Below the pieces are notes generated by a model that was not told the origin of the DNA, did not search any database, and saw nothing but the letters and a program-made list of their open reading frames with translations. Both the position numbers and the translations under genes were made by a program. This document shows positions 37,711 through 47,853 of a DNA stretch of 64,000 bases, one piece after another. Origin of the DNA: VAZQ01 sp963756715 (GTDB lineage Bacteria > Pseudomonadota > Alphaproteobacteria > Rhizobiales > Xanthobacteraceae); the NCBI GenBank assembly GCA_963756715.1, contig CAVWOV010000019.1, forward strand, positions 372,001 through 436,000. Reading direction: 5' to 3'. Numbering within the stretch: position 1 is the stretch's first letter; every line of letters starts with the position of its first letter.

Positions 37711-38715
37711 ATGAGGGCCCTGCTTCTGCGCAAGCACGGCGGCCTCGACGAACTCGCCGTTGTCAACGACCACCCCGTCCCGGCCGCGACCGAGGGCCAT
37801 GTGGTGATCCGGGTGCGGGCATCGTCATTCAATTATCACGACGTATTCACGGTGCGCGGCATGCCCGGCATCAAGGTGCCGCTGCCGGTCGTCATCGGCC
37901 TCGATATGGCGGGCGAGGTGACCGAGGCCGGGCCCGGCGTGACCGGCTGGAAGGTCGGAGACCGGGTGCTGGTCAATCCGCTCAACAAGAAAAAGGGGCT
38001 GATGGGCGAGATGCTCGATGGCGGCATGGCGGAATACTGCCTCGTCGCCGCCGACCAGCTTGTGCGGATGCCCGACGGGGTCGGATTTGAGGAAGCGGCA
38101 TCGCTGCCGGTCGCCTACGGCACCGCGCACCGCATGCTGATCACCCACAACACTGTCAAAAAAGGCGATCGGGTGCTGATTCTCGGCGCCTCGGGCGGCG
38201 TCGGCACCGGCTGCGTCATCCTGGCCAAGCACCTCGGCGCCGAGGTGATCGCCTGCACCTCAAGCTCCGAGAAAATGCAGAAGCTGAGGGAGCTTGGCGC
38301 CGACGAAGTGATCAACGTCAAGGACGTCGACTTCTCGAAATGGGCGGTGGAAAAATACGGCAAGCCGCAGCGCCGTTCGTATGACGGCGGCGTGGACGTG
38401 GTGATCAACTTCACCGGCGGCGACACCTGGCATCCCTCGCTGCGCTGCCTCAAGCGCGGCGGCAAGCTTCTGGTGTGCGGCGCGACCGCGGGCTACGACC
38501 CGAAGGAGGATCTGCGATACGTATGGAGTTTCGAGTTGCAGATCATCGGCTCGAACAGCTTCTACGACGACGACCTCAATGCACTGATGGCGCTTATCGC
38601 CGGCGGCAAATTGAAGCCGATGATCGACAAGGTGCTTCCGCTTGAACAGGCCGCCGAGGGTCTGCGCCTGATCCAGGATCGCGAAGTGATCGGAAAGGTC
38701 ATCGTCACGCCGTGA
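37711..38715 (+). CDS. Zinc-type medium-chain dehydrogenase/quinone oxidoreductase
   Basis: A 334-residue MDR-superfamily oxidoreductase. The GroES-like N-terminal half leads to the NAD(P)-binding Rossmann motif L-I-L-G-A-S-G-G-V-G-T-G at about residue 157. The pattern of alcohol dehydrogenase or quinone reductase is clear; the substrate is not. I start at M-R-A-L-L-L-R-K, the usual family opening, rather than an upstream in-frame codon. A PaaI-type thioesterase and an acyl-CoA ligase follow within a few bases, suggesting a CoA-dependent acid pathway. Confidence 0.88.
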   Translation: MRALLLRKHGGLDELAVVNDHPVPAATEGHVVIRVRASSFNYHDVFTVRGMPGIKVPLPVVIGLDMAGEVTEAGPGVTGWKVGDRVLVNPLNKKKGLMGEMLDGGMAEYCLVAADQLVRMPDGVGFEEAASLPVAYGTAHRMLITHNTVKKGDRVLILGASGGVGTGCVILAKHLGAEVIACTSSSEKMQKLRELGADEVINVKDVDFSKWAVEKYGKPQRRSYDGGVDVVINFTGGDTWHPSLRCLKRGGKLLVCGATAGYDPKEDLRYVWSFELQIIGSNSFYDDDLNALMALIAGGKLKPMIDKVLPLEQAAEGLRLIQDREVIGKVIVTP

Positions 38716-38738
38716 CGAAATGTGCCGGAGCAGAGTTT

Positions 38739-39158
38739 ATGAGTGATGACGTGACCATCGAGAAGGTGCAGGCGCTGATCACCCGCGCCCCGTATCATCA
38801 ATGGCTGGGGGTGAAGGTCGTTGCGCTCCACGACGACGGCATCGAATTGACGGCGACCTGGCGAGAGGAATGGGTGGTCAACCTGGAGCGCCGCTATACC
38901 CATGGCGGCGTGCTCGCCGCGCTGATCGATCTCGGTGCCGACTGGGCGATGGTCAAGAAGCTCGGACGGGGTGTGCCGACGATCGACTTGCGCGTCGACT
39001 ATCACGCCGCGGCCATGCCGGGCGACCTCACCGTCAAAGGCAAGGCCGTCAGGATGGGCGGCCAGTTCTCGACTGCCGAAGCGCAGGTTCTGGACGCGCA
39101 GGGCAAGCTGCTGGCCAGCGGCCGCGGCACTTATTTCACCGCGCCGCCGAAAAGCTGA
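38739..39158 (+). CDS. PaaI-family hotdog thioesterase
   Basis: A 139-residue hotdog-fold acyl-CoA thioesterase. The catalytic-helix region Y-T-H-G-G-V-L-A-A-L-I-D-L-G-A-D is typical of PaaI-like enzymes (the H-G-G-x-x-x-x-x-x-D pattern). I choose the ATG with GGAG upstream; an alternative GTG nine codons earlier overlaps the previous stop. It lies between an oxidoreductase and an acyl-CoA ligase, so it may release stalled CoA esters in that pathway. Confidence 0.88.
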   Translation: MSDDVTIEKVQALITRAPYHQWLGVKVVALHDDGIELTATWREEWVVNLERRYTHGGVLAALIDLGADWAMVKKLGRGVPTIDLRVDYHAAAMPGDLTVKGKAVRMGGQFSTAEAQVLDAQGKLLASGRGTYFTAPPKS

Positions 39159-39174
39159 GAATGCACGCAGATCG

Positions 39175-40680
39175 ATGACCGGATTCTCTAACCTTGGCGA
39201 TCTCATTGCCGGCGGCCGCGATCCGGACAAGACCGCCATCATCGACCTCGGCGGCGAACAAGCGCCGCGCGAATTCAGCTACGCGCAGCTCGACGCAATG
39301 GCGGACGGTGTGGCCCGCGCCCTGCAACGGCGCGGGCTGGTGCGCGGCGATCGCGTCGCGATCCTCTCGGCCAATCGCGCCGAGTATCTGGCCGCCTATT
39401 ACGGCATCATGCGCGCGGGGTTCGTCGCGGTGCCGGTGAACTTCAAGTTCCCGCGCCAGACCATCCATTTTATCCTGAAGGATTCCGGCGCCAAGCTCGT
39501 GTTCTGCGACCGGACGCGTCTTGCCGATTGCCCGGACGGTCTTGTGACGGTCTGCTTCGGCCGCGATGGGCCGGAAGGCTTTGATGGTTTTCTGGACCGA
39601 GGCGCGTTCGAAGCTGTGGTTCCGCAGCCGCGTGAACCCGCGATGTTTCTCTATACATCGGGCTCGACCGGCATCCCCAAAGGCGTCGTACTTTCGCACC
39701 AAAGTCATATCTGGGTGGTGGAGACGCGGCTCGCTCCCGGGCTCGACCGTCACCGCTATCTGATCGCCGCGCCGCTTTATCACATGAACGCGCTGGCGCT
39801 CTCGAAGCTCGCCTGCGCGGCGCACGCGACCATCGTGCTGCTGCCGCAGTTCAATGCGCGGGCCTATATCGAGGCGATCGGGCGATATCGCTGCACTTGG
39901 CTCACCGCCGTCCCGCCGATGATTGCCATGATGCTGCGCGAGAAGGATCTGCTCGCCGCCGCGGATTTGTCGAGCGTGGAATTCATCCGCATGGGCTCGG
40001 CGCCGGTGAGCCAGAGCCTGATGCAGGCGATCCACACCGCGTTGCCCAAAGCGTCTGTCACCAACGCCTACGGCACCACAGAGGCCGGGCCCGTGGTGTT
40101 CGGCCCGCACCCGCGCGGGCTTCCCCAGCCGGAAATGTCGGTCGGATATCCGCATCCCAAGGTCGAGCTTCGTCTGGTCGATGGCGAAAATCGTGACGCC
40201 GGTCAGGGGACGCTCGAAATGAAATGCCCGGCGGTCATGAACGGTTATCACAACCGGCCGGACGTGAAGCCGCCGTTTACCGCCGACGGCTTCTACGTTA
40301 CCGGCGACGTGCTGCGGCGCGACGCCGACGGCTTTTACTATTTCGTCGGCCGCACCGACGACATGTTCGTTTCCGGCGGAGAGAACATCTATCCCGCCGA
40401 TGTCGAACGCATGCTGGAGCGTCACCCGGATATCGGGCAGGCCGCCGTCGTGCCGATCGACGACGAGATCAAGGGACAAAAGCCGGTCGCATTCGTGGTG
40501 CGCAAGCCTGGCCACACCCCCGGCGAGGAAGAGATCAAGCAATTTGCACTCGCGAATGCGCCGGCCTATGCGCATCCGCGCTTTGTGTGGTTCATCGACG
40601 AGTTGCCGCTCGCCTCGACCAACAAGATCGACCGCAACGCGCTGCACCGCATGGCGAAGGAGCGCGTGTCGTCCCAGTGA
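39175..40680 (+). CDS. Class I adenylate-forming acyl-CoA ligase
   Basis: A 501-residue AMP-forming ligase that activates a carboxylic acid to its CoA ester. The P-loop is L-Y-T-S-G-S-T-G-I-P-K-G, the hinge region G-R-T-D-D-M-F-V-S-G-G-E-N-I-Y, and the catalytic lysine is in S-T-N-K-I-D-R-N. It starts 16 bases after the thioesterase stop. The substrate, long-chain or aromatic, cannot be read from sequence. Its stop is 3 bases from the convergent Bug receptor gene. Confidence 0.9.
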   Translation: MTGFSNLGDLIAGGRDPDKTAIIDLGGEQAPREFSYAQLDAMADGVARALQRRGLVRGDRVAILSANRAEYLAAYYGIMRAGFVAVPVNFKFPRQTIHFILKDSGAKLVFCDRTRLADCPDGLVTVCFGRDGPEGFDGFLDRGAFEAVVPQPREPAMFLYTSGSTGIPKGVVLSHQSHIWVVETRLAPGLDRHRYLIAAPLYHMNALALSKLACAAHATIVLLPQFNARAYIEAIGRYRCTWLTAVPPMIAMMLREKDLLAAADLSSVEFIRMGSAPVSQSLMQAIHTALPKASVTNAYGTTEAGPVVFGPHPRGLPQPEMSVGYPHPKVELRLVDGENRDAGQGTLEMKCPAVMNGYHNRPDVKPPFTADGFYVTGDVLRRDADGFYYFVGRTDDMFVSGGENIYPADVERMLERHPDIGQAAVVPIDDEIKGQKPVAFVVRKPGHTPGEEEIKQFALANAPAYAHPRFVWFIDELPLASTNKIDRNALHRMAKERVSSQ

Positions 40681-40683
40681 CCC

Positions 40684-41673
40684 CTAATGCGCCATCAGCC
40701 CGGAGGCTTTGACCACCGGCTGCCAGCGCACGAGTTCCTCGGCGAGAAACGTCTTGGCCTTCGCGGTGTTGGAATCCGGAATGGCCTCGAGCCCTGCGGT
40801 GCTGAAGACCTTCTGGAATTCCGGATCCATCATCGCCTTGTGGGTTGCTTGCGTGATGCGATCGACGATCGGCTGGGGCGTCGCGGCGGGCGCAAACAAT
40901 CCGATCGCCAACAGCCCGATCATGCCCGGCACGCCTTCTTCGATCGAAGTCGGAATGTCCGGCGCCGCCTTGAGGCGTTCGGCGCCGTTGATCGACAGGA
41001 TGCGGATCTTGCCGGCGCGGTGCAGCCCGAGCACCTGCCCGGTAATGTTCGGCGTCATTGCCGGAATGTGCCCGCTCACCAGGTCGGTGATGCCGGGGCC
41101 CGCTCCCTTATAGGGAATGTGCACCAGATCCTTCAGGCCGGTGAGTTGCTTGAACAACTCTCCCGACAGATTGCTCATCGTGCCGGTACCGGCGGAGCCG
41201 TAGGAGAGCTTGCCCGGGTTGGCCTTCGCGTAGGCGATGAACTCCTTGAGGTTCTTCGCCGGGACCGACGGGTGGACCACGATCGACGTGGTCGAGACCG
41301 CGAGGATCGCGATCGGGACGAAATCCTTGGCGGGATCGTATGGGACCTTCGCCATGGTCAGCGGATTGAGCACCATCGTGCTGGTGCTGCCGAGAATGAG
41401 GGTGTGACCGTCCGGCTGCGCGCGAGCAACCTCGCCGGTTGCGATCGTGCCAGTGCCGCCGCCCTGGTTTTCCACGTAGACGGTGCCGAGCAAATTCTTC
41501 ATCCGATCCGCCCATTGGCGGCCGACGACATCGTTCACCCCGCCGGCGGAGAACGGCACCATCAGCTTGATCGGCCGCTCCGGATATTTCGTCTGCGCGC
41601 GCAAGGGCAACGGCGCGAGCGATGTCGCCGAGACCGACGCCAATCCGAAAGCCAGCAACTCACGTCTATTCAT
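40684..41673 (-). CDS. Bug-family (TctC) periplasmic solute receptor
   Basis: A 329-residue receptor. The leader M-N-R-R-E-L-L-A-F-G-L has a twin-arginine look; the mature start K-Y-P-E-R-P-I-K-L-M-V-P-F-S-A-G-G is the family signature, with V-H-I-P-Y-K-G-A-G-P at about residue 190. No TctA/TctB genes are present. It converges with the acyl-CoA ligase gene and is divergent from the VOC gene. Confidence 0.9.
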   Translation of the reverse strand: MNRRELLAFGLASVSATSLAPLPLRAQTKYPERPIKLMVPFSAGGVNDVVGRQWADRMKNLLGTVYVENQGGGTGTIATGEVARAQPDGHTLILGSTSTMVLNPLTMAKVPYDPAKDFVPIAILAVSTTSIVVHPSVPAKNLKEFIAYAKANPGKLSYGSAGTGTMSNLSGELFKQLTGLKDLVHIPYKGAGPGITDLVSGHIPAMTPNITGQVLGLHRAGKIRILSINGAERLKAAPDIPTSIEEGVPGMIGLLAIGLFAPAATPQPIVDRITQATHKAMMDPEFQKVFSTAGLEAIPDSNTAKAKTFLAEELVRWQPVVKASGLMAH

Positions 41674-41816
41674 GGAGATTTCTCTTGTTGCTAAACGGGT
41701 GAACAGGACAAAACCTATAGGGCAAGGACAGCAGGCCGTGCCAGTCCATTCGGCGTGTAACACGCCGCGTTTGTGCGACTCATGCCCGCACGATCATGAT
41801 GAACGGAACCCTGAGA

Positions 41817-42750
41817 ATGCAGGATGCGGCCACCGCAACAACACCGCCAGTTGCCCCGCGCCGGGGAGATTTTTCTCGACCATGTCGGTCATTTCGTTCG
41901 CGATCCTGAGGCTGCAAGCCGCGCGCTCGTACGCGCGGGTTTCGCACCCGCGCCGCTGTCCGTGCAGGTCAATCCCGACCCGGCGGGCGGCGCGCCAAAG
42001 CTCACCGGCACCGGCAATGTGACCGCGATGTTTTCGCGCGGCTATATCGAGGTGTTGTTCAAGACCGCCGACACGCCGCTCGGACGCGAACTCGACACCG
42101 CGTTGGCACGGTATTCCGGCATTCATCTCGCCGCCTTCGCGGTCGCCGATGCCGGCGAAGCGCATCGCCGGCTGGCTGCGTCCGGCTTCCGGGTTCAGCC
42201 GCTCGTCGCGATGCAGCGCCCGGTCGACACTGGCGGCGAGCCTGGAACAGCCGCATTCACGCTCGCGCGCGTTGAGCCGGGCGAGATGCCGGAAGGCCGC
42301 GTGCAAATCCTGACGCACCATACCGAGGGCATGGTGTGGCAGCCGCGCTGGCTCACGCATCCGAATGGCGCGGTCGGTCTTACGCGGATCGTGATCGCGG
42401 TCGCGGATGTCGAGGAGGCGGCAGACCGCTTCGCGCGTTTCACGGGCCGTTCGGCCAAGCCCTTCGCGGCGGGAAAAATCATTACGCTCGACCGCGGCCG
42501 GATTGAGCTCGTCGCCGCCGATGCGTTTACCAAGCTTTATCCGGAGTGCCCGATCCCGTCGCTGCCGTTCGCCGGAGCCTGCGGGATCAGTGTGACATCG
42601 CTCGCGGCGCTGGAAGCGGTTCTGACCAAAGCGGGTCTGCGCTGGCGTCGGATGGATGACACGCTGGTCGTGCCTTTCCCGGAGGAGCTGGGACGGGGCG
42701 TCTGGCTATTCGCGGAACAGCCGGTGGGGGAGCCGAAGCCGGAGGGATGA
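41817..42750 (+). CDS. VOC-family (glyoxalase-fold) protein, probable frame break near start
   Basis: The body reads I-F-L-D-H-V-G-H-F-V-R-D, then duplicated beta-alpha-beta-beta-beta units, with H-H-T-E-G-M-V-W-Q and V-G-L-T-R-I-V-I-A-V-A-D, as in VOC-superfamily dioxygenase/lyase-like proteins of about 310 residues. The natural start, M-Q-D-A-A-T-A-T-T-P-P-V-A-P-R-R, is in another frame and joins the body if one G is removed from GGGG at 41863-41866. Without correction the same body can be read from an ATG at 41824 with a less typical N-terminus. Function unknown. Confidence 0.75.
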
Positions 42751-42817
42751 TACGCCGCAATGGACCGCGCGGCCGGAACGGTTAGAATGCCTGAAAATCA
42801 TAGGGAGGAAATAAGAC

Positions 42818-43786
42818 ATGCAGGTTAAATCCACGATTCTTGCACTGTTCGCGGTTGCGGCGTTGGCGACCCCGGCACCCGCCGAGACTTGGCCGGACCG
42901 GCCGATCAAGCTGATCGTCGGGTTTCCGGCGGGCGGCCCCGCCGACCTGTTTGCGCGCTCGATCGCCCATGTCATGAGCAACCAGCTCGGCCAGCAGGTC
43001 GTGGTCGAAACCCGCACCGGCGCCGGCGGCATGACCGGCATCGACAGCGTCGCCAAGTCGCCGCCCGACGGCTACACCATCGCGCTTTCCTCTTCTTCGG
43101 CCCTGACCATCTTCCAGTTCCTGTACGCCAAGATGCCGTACGACTGGCAGAAGGATCTGGTGCCGATCACCCTCGTGGTCCGCGTGCCGGAGGTGCTCGT
43201 GGTTCATCCGTCGCTCGGCGTCTCGACGCTGCAGCAGTTCGTCGACAAGGCGCGCAAGGAACCTGGCAAGATCAATTTCGCCTCGACCGGCACCGGAAGC
43301 ATAACGCACCTTGCGGTTGAGCTTCTGAAAGGTGAGGCCAAGATCGATCTCGTTCATGTCCCCTACAAGGGCGCCGCGCCGGCGGTGAACGATCTGCTGG
43401 GCGGCCACGTTCAGGTCCTGGTCGCCGACGTGCCGGTGCTGCTACCGCATATCCAGGCTGGCAAGATCAAACCGCTGGCGGTGACCTCGATGAAACGCAG
43501 CGACGTCCTGCCGAACGTGCCGTCGATGGCAGAGCTCGGCTATCCGAAAGTCAACTCGGACAACTGGTACGGCCTGGTTGCTCCCGCTGGCACGCCTAAG
43601 GACGTGCTGAAGAAATTGCACGATGCAGCAGTCAAAGCCCTCGGTACGCCCGAACTGAAGGCACAATACGCCAAGCTCTCCGCGGTGCCCTCGCCAAGTT
43701 CGCCGGAGGAGTTCAGGGCCTACATCAATTCCGAAGCCGCGAAGTGGGGTTCCGTCGTCAAGTCGGCGGGGCTCAAGCTCAATTAG
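42818..43786 (+). CDS. Bug-family (TctC) periplasmic solute receptor
   Basis: A 322-residue receptor with an excellent ribosome binding site (AGGGAGGA) and a clean signal peptide ending A-P-A. The mature protein starts E-T-W-P-D-R-P-I-K-L-I-V-G-F-P-A-G-G-P and has V-H-V-P-Y-K-G-A-A-P-A at about residue 185. It lies 67 bases after the VOC gene. The ligand is unknown; a benzoate-CoA-ligase-like gene follows, so an aromatic acid is one possibility. Confidence 0.92.
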   Translation: MQVKSTILALFAVAALATPAPAETWPDRPIKLIVGFPAGGPADLFARSIAHVMSNQLGQQVVVETRTGAGGMTGIDSVAKSPPDGYTIALSSSSALTIFQFLYAKMPYDWQKDLVPITLVVRVPEVLVVHPSLGVSTLQQFVDKARKEPGKINFASTGTGSITHLAVELLKGEAKIDLVHVPYKGAAPAVNDLLGGHVQVLVADVPVLLPHIQAGKIKPLAVTSMKRSDVLPNVPSMAELGYPKVNSDNWYGLVAPAGTPKDVLKKLHDAAVKALGTPELKAQYAKLSAVPSPSSPEEFRAYINSEAAKWGSVVKSAGLKLN

Positions 43787-43973
43787 GAGCGATGGCGCGG
43801 GGCTAAGTTGCGCGAACAATGAGGGGGCTGTGCCCGGGATGGGCAACAGTCTCCCGATATTGTCTCTGCCCAATCGGCTTTGTCGACGTTAGAATTCGCG
43901 TCCGCCGAACGGGTACCCGGGGTCTTTCGTGTGCCCACAAGAGTTATTGGCTGACGAGTGAGTGTCTTCATCG

Positions 43974-45558
43974 ATGCCGATGCTCGAAGACCTCCTGCAA
44001 CGCCGGCCGTATAACGCCGTCTCCGATTTCGTTGATGCCAACGTGGCGCGAGGCCACGGAGGGAAAATCGCATTCACCGATTTCGAGCGGTCGCTGACGT
44101 TCGGCGAGTTGCAGGCACGCACATGGCGCCTGGCGGCTGCCCTAAAGTCGCTAGGGCGTGCACGCGGAAAACCGCGTCATCCTGCTGCTGCCGGACAGCA
44201 TCGATTATCCGGTTGCGTTCTGGGGCGCGATGCGCGCGGGCGTCGTTCCGGTCCCGATGAACACGCTGCTGACGGCGGAGCAATACACCTACCTGTTCAA
44301 CGACAGCCGCGCCGCTGCCGCGATTGCCGCACCAGCGCTCGCGAGGATGTTGTTGTCGATCCGCGACCGCCTGCCCGACCTGCGTACGATCATCGTGGCC
44401 GGAGCGAGTGCGCCGGACCGCGCGGACCTGCGCGATGCAATTTTCTTCGAAGACATGCTTGAGGCCTTCGACGCCACGCCGTGCACTGCGTCCACAATGT
44501 CCGACGAGGTGGCATTGTGGATGTACACGTCGGGCTCGACCGGCGATCCCAAGGCGGTGCGGCACGTCCACACCAGCATGATGGCGACGGCGCGGCTCAT
44601 GGGTCAGGGCGTGATCGGCATCCGCGAAGACGATGTGGTGTTTTCGGCGGCGAAGCTGTCGTTCTCCTACGGACTCGGCAACGCCATGACGTTCCCGATG
44701 TCGGCCGGCGCCAGCGCCGTGCTGCTGCCGGACCGGCCGACCCCGCAGGCGGTACTGGCAACCATCCGCCGTTACAGGCCGACGATTTTCTACGCGGTCC
44801 CGTCACTCTATGGTGCTCTGCTCGCCGCTCCGGACCTCGGCCCCGGCGCCGGTTCGGACCGGCTGCGGCTCTGCATCTCGGCGGGCGAAGCCTTGCCGGA
44901 AAGCCTCGGCCGACGCTGGCGCGAGGTCACCGGGGTCGACGTGCTCGACGGGCTCGGCTCGACCGAAATGCTGCAGACGTTCCTGAGCAACCGGCCAGGC
45001 GATGTGCGCTACGGCTCGACCGGCAAGCCAATCCCCGGCTACGAGGTCAAGCTTGTCGACGAAATCGGTCGCGAACTGCCGGACGGAGAGATCGGCGAAC
45101 TCGTCGTGCGCGGGCCTTCGGCTGCGGAAGGCTACTGGAACCAGCGCGCCAAGACCCGCCGCACCTTCGCGGGCGAGTGGACCTATACGGGCGACAAGTT
45201 CATGCGCGACGCGGAGGGCTACTATTATTGCTGCGGCCGCACCGACGACATGTTCAAGGTCAACGGCATGTGGGTGTCGCCGGTGGAAGTTGAGGCGGCG
45301 CTCGCCTCGCACGAAGCCGTGCTCGAAGCCGGGGTCATCGGCAAGGAGGACGCCGACGGACTGATCAAGCCAAAGGCGTTCATCGTGCTGAAGAACGGCT
45401 TTGCGGCCGACGATCGCTTGCTGGAGACGCTCAGGGGCCACGTGAAGGAGCGCGCCGGCCCGTGGAAGTATCCACGCTGGATCGAGATCACGGCCGACCT
45501 GCCGAGGACCACAACCGGCAAGCTTCAAAGGTTCAAGTTGCGCGAATTGGAAGGCTAA
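43974..45558 (+). CDS. Benzoate-CoA-ligase-family enzyme (frame-disrupted)
   Basis: An AMP-forming ligase of the benzoate-CoA ligase family. The N-terminus Y-N-A-V-S-D-F-V-D-A-N-V-A-R-G is typical. The P-loop is M-Y-T-S-G-S-T-G-D-P-K, the hinge C-G-R-T-D-D-M-F-K-V-N-G-M-W-V-S, and the catalytic lysine in T-T-G-K-L-Q-R-F-K. An extra G in GGG at 44154-44156 breaks the frame after A-L-K-S-L-G; with one G removed it continues V-H-A-E-N-R-V-I-L-L-L. Corrected length is about 527 residues. The start ATG could instead be a GTG 12 bases earlier. The enzyme would activate benzoate or a hydroxylated benzoate. Confidence 0.82.
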
Positions 45559-45584
45559 CGGCGGGTCGGCGGCGACAAGACCGC

Positions 45585-46202
45585 TTAGATCTCCCGGCCC
45601 TCGACCTTCTCGGTGAGCTTTTTCACCAAGTCGGGGATGCGCTCAAGGTGCGGATGAACGGCCACCGCGCGGCGGAACGCTTCCAGCGCGCCTTTGTCGT
45701 CGCCGAGCTCCTCCAGGATGATACCGAGCCCCGAGAGGGCGCCGAAATGGCGCGGCTCGCGGGCCAGCACCTGCCGGATGTCGGCGAGCGCCGGCCCGAA
45801 CTCCTTCTTGGTATAATAGAGCGTGGCGCGCCGGTTCCAGGCCTCGATATAGTCGGGCTTGATGTCGATGATCGCGTTGAGAAGCCGGATCGCCAGATCG
45901 GTATCCTTGCCGTCGGTCGCGGTCTTGACCCGCCCCATCAGCAGATTGGCGGTATCGCTCCCCGAAGCGAACCACAGCGCCCAGATGCGGCCTTCGACGT
46001 ATTTGGCGCTGTCGGCGTCAGGCGCGATCTTCAGCGCCTCGAACAAACGGTCGAGATTGGCCTTGGCGTCACCGTGCTGTGCGCGTGGCAGATCCTTGGG
46101 CGGCTCGATCATGCCGCCGCGCGATTCGGTGCGGGCGGCCGTGGCCGACAACGCCGCGGCGAAGGCGATGATCAGAAGCGCGGCATGGAATCGAGGGCCC
46201 AT
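45585..46202 (-). CDS. Secreted or periplasmic TPR protein
   Basis: A 205-residue protein with a signal peptide (hydrophobic L-L-I-I-A-F-A-A-A-L-S-A, cleavage near A-A-R-T). At least two tetratricopeptide units are visible: A-I-R-L-L-N-A-I-I-D-I-K-P-D-Y-I-E-A-W-N-R-R and A-L-E-A-F-R-R-A-V-A-V-H-P-H. Such proteins act as scaffolds for periplasmic complexes. It is convergent with the benzoate-CoA-ligase-like gene, with no clear partner. Confidence 0.85.
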   Translation of the reverse strand: MGPRFHAALLIIAFAAALSATAARTESRGGMIEPPKDLPRAQHGDAKANLDRLFEALKIAPDADSAKYVEGRIWALWFASGSDTANLLMGRVKTATDGKDTDLAIRLLNAIIDIKPDYIEAWNRRATLYYTKKEFGPALADIRQVLAREPRHFGALSGLGIILEELGDDKGALEAFRRAVAVHPHLERIPDLVKKLTEKVEGREI

Positions 46203-46389
46203 GCGAAGAACGTAATATCGCGCCGCGCGACAATAAAGATAAGTTTTGCTCAAGGCACCGTGATGTCACGGCGCGTTGCCGGCCAGCAACAGTGCGAGTG
46301 AGTCACCCCAGTGCAATTAACACACTTTTAACCGTGATGGCTTCGATCGGGTGAACCGCGCCGCCGTTCGCATCAGCGCGGCGACCGGC

Positions 46390-46515
46390 TCAGCCCTGCC
46401 GCGCCTTGTACCGGCGATGGGTCTTGTTGATCACGTAAAGGCGGCCCTTGCGCCGCACCAGCCGGTTGTCGCGGTGGCGGCCGCGCAGCGATTTCAACGA
46501 GTTGCGGACTTTCAT
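46390..46515 (-). CDS. rpmJ: Ribosomal protein bL36 (41 residues)
   Basis: The protein reads M-K-V-R-N-S-L-K-S-L-R-G-R-H-R-D-N-R and ends R-R-Y-K-A-R-Q-G, an almost exact match to the short bL36 form of alphaproteobacteria that lacks zinc-binding cysteines. It is the last component bound in the 50S subunit. AGAGTGA lies upstream. It stands alone rather than in the spc operon, as is usual for this form in the group. Confidence 0.95.
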   Translation of the reverse strand: MKVRNSLKSLRGRHRDNRLVRRKGRLYVINKTHRRYKARQG

Positions 46516-46644
46516 GGCATCACTCTAAATGGCTCTGCACGGGCGCGCGCCGGGTGCGAATGTCGGGAAAACGTGGCCGGAAACTAGGGATGCGGGGCAC
46601 ATTCGTCAACCTTCGGGGCCGCTTCGGAGCGCATTTCGGTCGCT

Positions 46645-47631
46645 TCAGGCGGCTTTCGGGGCACTTTCGGTCGGCAATTTCAGCAGCCGGGCCGCGTTCT
46701 TCCAGAAAATCGCCTCCCGCTGCGGCTCCGGGATATCGAGGTCCTTGATCAGCTTGATGGCCCGCGGCTTGAGCGAGGTCAGCGGCGGCGCATCGCTGCC
46801 GTAGAGCACATGGTCGGGCCCGACCCAGTCGAGCACCATGCGCACCGCCGGCGCGTTATAGGTCACGGTGTCGAGATACATCTTCTTCAGGTAGTGGCTT
46901 GGCGCGTGCTTGATCTTCATCGGCGTGTAGGAGCCGAGGAAGAACGCCTCGTCCTGCAGCTCGTAGGCGTAATCCATCCGGCTGATGGTCTCGCAGATGC
47001 CGCCGCCGCCATGCGAGGCGACGATCTTCAGCCGCGGGAAGTCCTCCAGGATGCCGCGCACGATCATCCGGCCGAGCGCCAGGCAGAGATCGAACGGACG
47101 GCCGATCGAGGACGCCAGCCGGTAGATGTTCATGCGCTCCTCACCGAAGCCGATATGCGGCGGGTGAATCATCACCGGCACATCGAGGTCCTGCACCAGC
47201 TCCCAGAACGGCCGCGCCTCGTCGTCGTCCGGGTAATGGCCCTTGTGGCTGGAGTTGATGAAGATGCCCTTGAGGCCTAACTCACGGATGGCGCGCTCGG
47301 TCTCCTTGATGAAGGCCGGCCCGCCGCAGGGCAGGATGGTGGCGAACGAGTACAGCACGCCCTTGTGCTTCTCCTGCACCTCGGCGGCATAGTCGGTCCA
47401 TTTCTGCACCGCCGGGAGCTCTTCGTTGTCGGCCTTGCCGCGCAGGTAGTGCGCGGCGTTGGTCACCACGCTGATGTCGATGCCGTTCTTGTAGTGCGCA
47501 TCGAGGAAATTCTCGAGCACCATCGGGCAGCCGCGCTCGCCCCAGCGCGGACCGCGCTTGCCGTCGATGGTGCCGAGATCGGCGGCGGCCTCTTCGGGCG
47601 TGTAGATATGCGAGTGCCAGTCGATGATCAT
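46645..47631 (-). CDS. Metal-dependent amidohydrolase (ACMSD-like)
   Basis: A 328-residue TIM-barrel enzyme. Ligand motifs are D-W-H-S-H-I-Y at the N-terminus, M-I-H-P-P in the middle, A-S-H-G-G-G and G-S-D-A-P. It is less close to the two amidohydrolases at the left of the window; the insert around residues 35-50 and the C-terminus differ. Substrate unknown. It is a single gene between rpmJ and the phosphatase genes. Confidence 0.88.
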   Translation of the reverse strand: MIIDWHSHIYTPEEAAADLGTIDGKRGPRWGERGCPMVLENFLDAHYKNGIDISVVTNAAHYLRGKADNEELPAVQKWTDYAAEVQEKHKGVLYSFATILPCGGPAFIKETERAIRELGLKGIFINSSHKGHYPDDDEARPFWELVQDLDVPVMIHPPHIGFGEERMNIYRLASSIGRPFDLCLALGRMIVRGILEDFPRLKIVASHGGGGICETISRMDYAYELQDEAFFLGSYTPMKIKHAPSHYLKKMYLDTVTYNAPAVRMVLDWVGPDHVLYGSDAPPLTSLKPRAIKLIKDLDIPEPQREAIFWKNAARLLKLPTESAPKAA

Positions 47632-47720
47632 GCGCGTCTCTCCCGTTTTGGCGCCGTCTTATCGGCTCACGACGAGGGAGACAAGCAAGGCCAATCCGGT
47701 AACGCACGTTGCGCGCCGCA

Positions 47721-47835
47721 AGTTAACCTCCCCCTGAAAGGGGAAGGCCGGTTTGCTTCAGCAAACCGGGTGGGGGTCATCCTCGACTTCGGCATGCGCC
47801 AACCCTCCCCCTTTCTGGGGAAGGGAGCGGCGCGG
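47721..47835. repeat. Composite palindromic repeat between amidohydrolase and alkaline phosphatase
   Basis: Outer arms are CCTCCCCCTGAAAGGGGAAGG and a similar CCTCCCCCTTTCTGGGGAAGGG; inside is a perfect CCGGTTTG-CTTCAG-CAAACCGG hairpin. It resembles other dispersed elements of the window (near 28.3 kb) and fills the gap before the end of the phosphatase gene. Confidence 0.7.
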
Positions 47836-47853
47836 TCATCGTGAGATTGAATC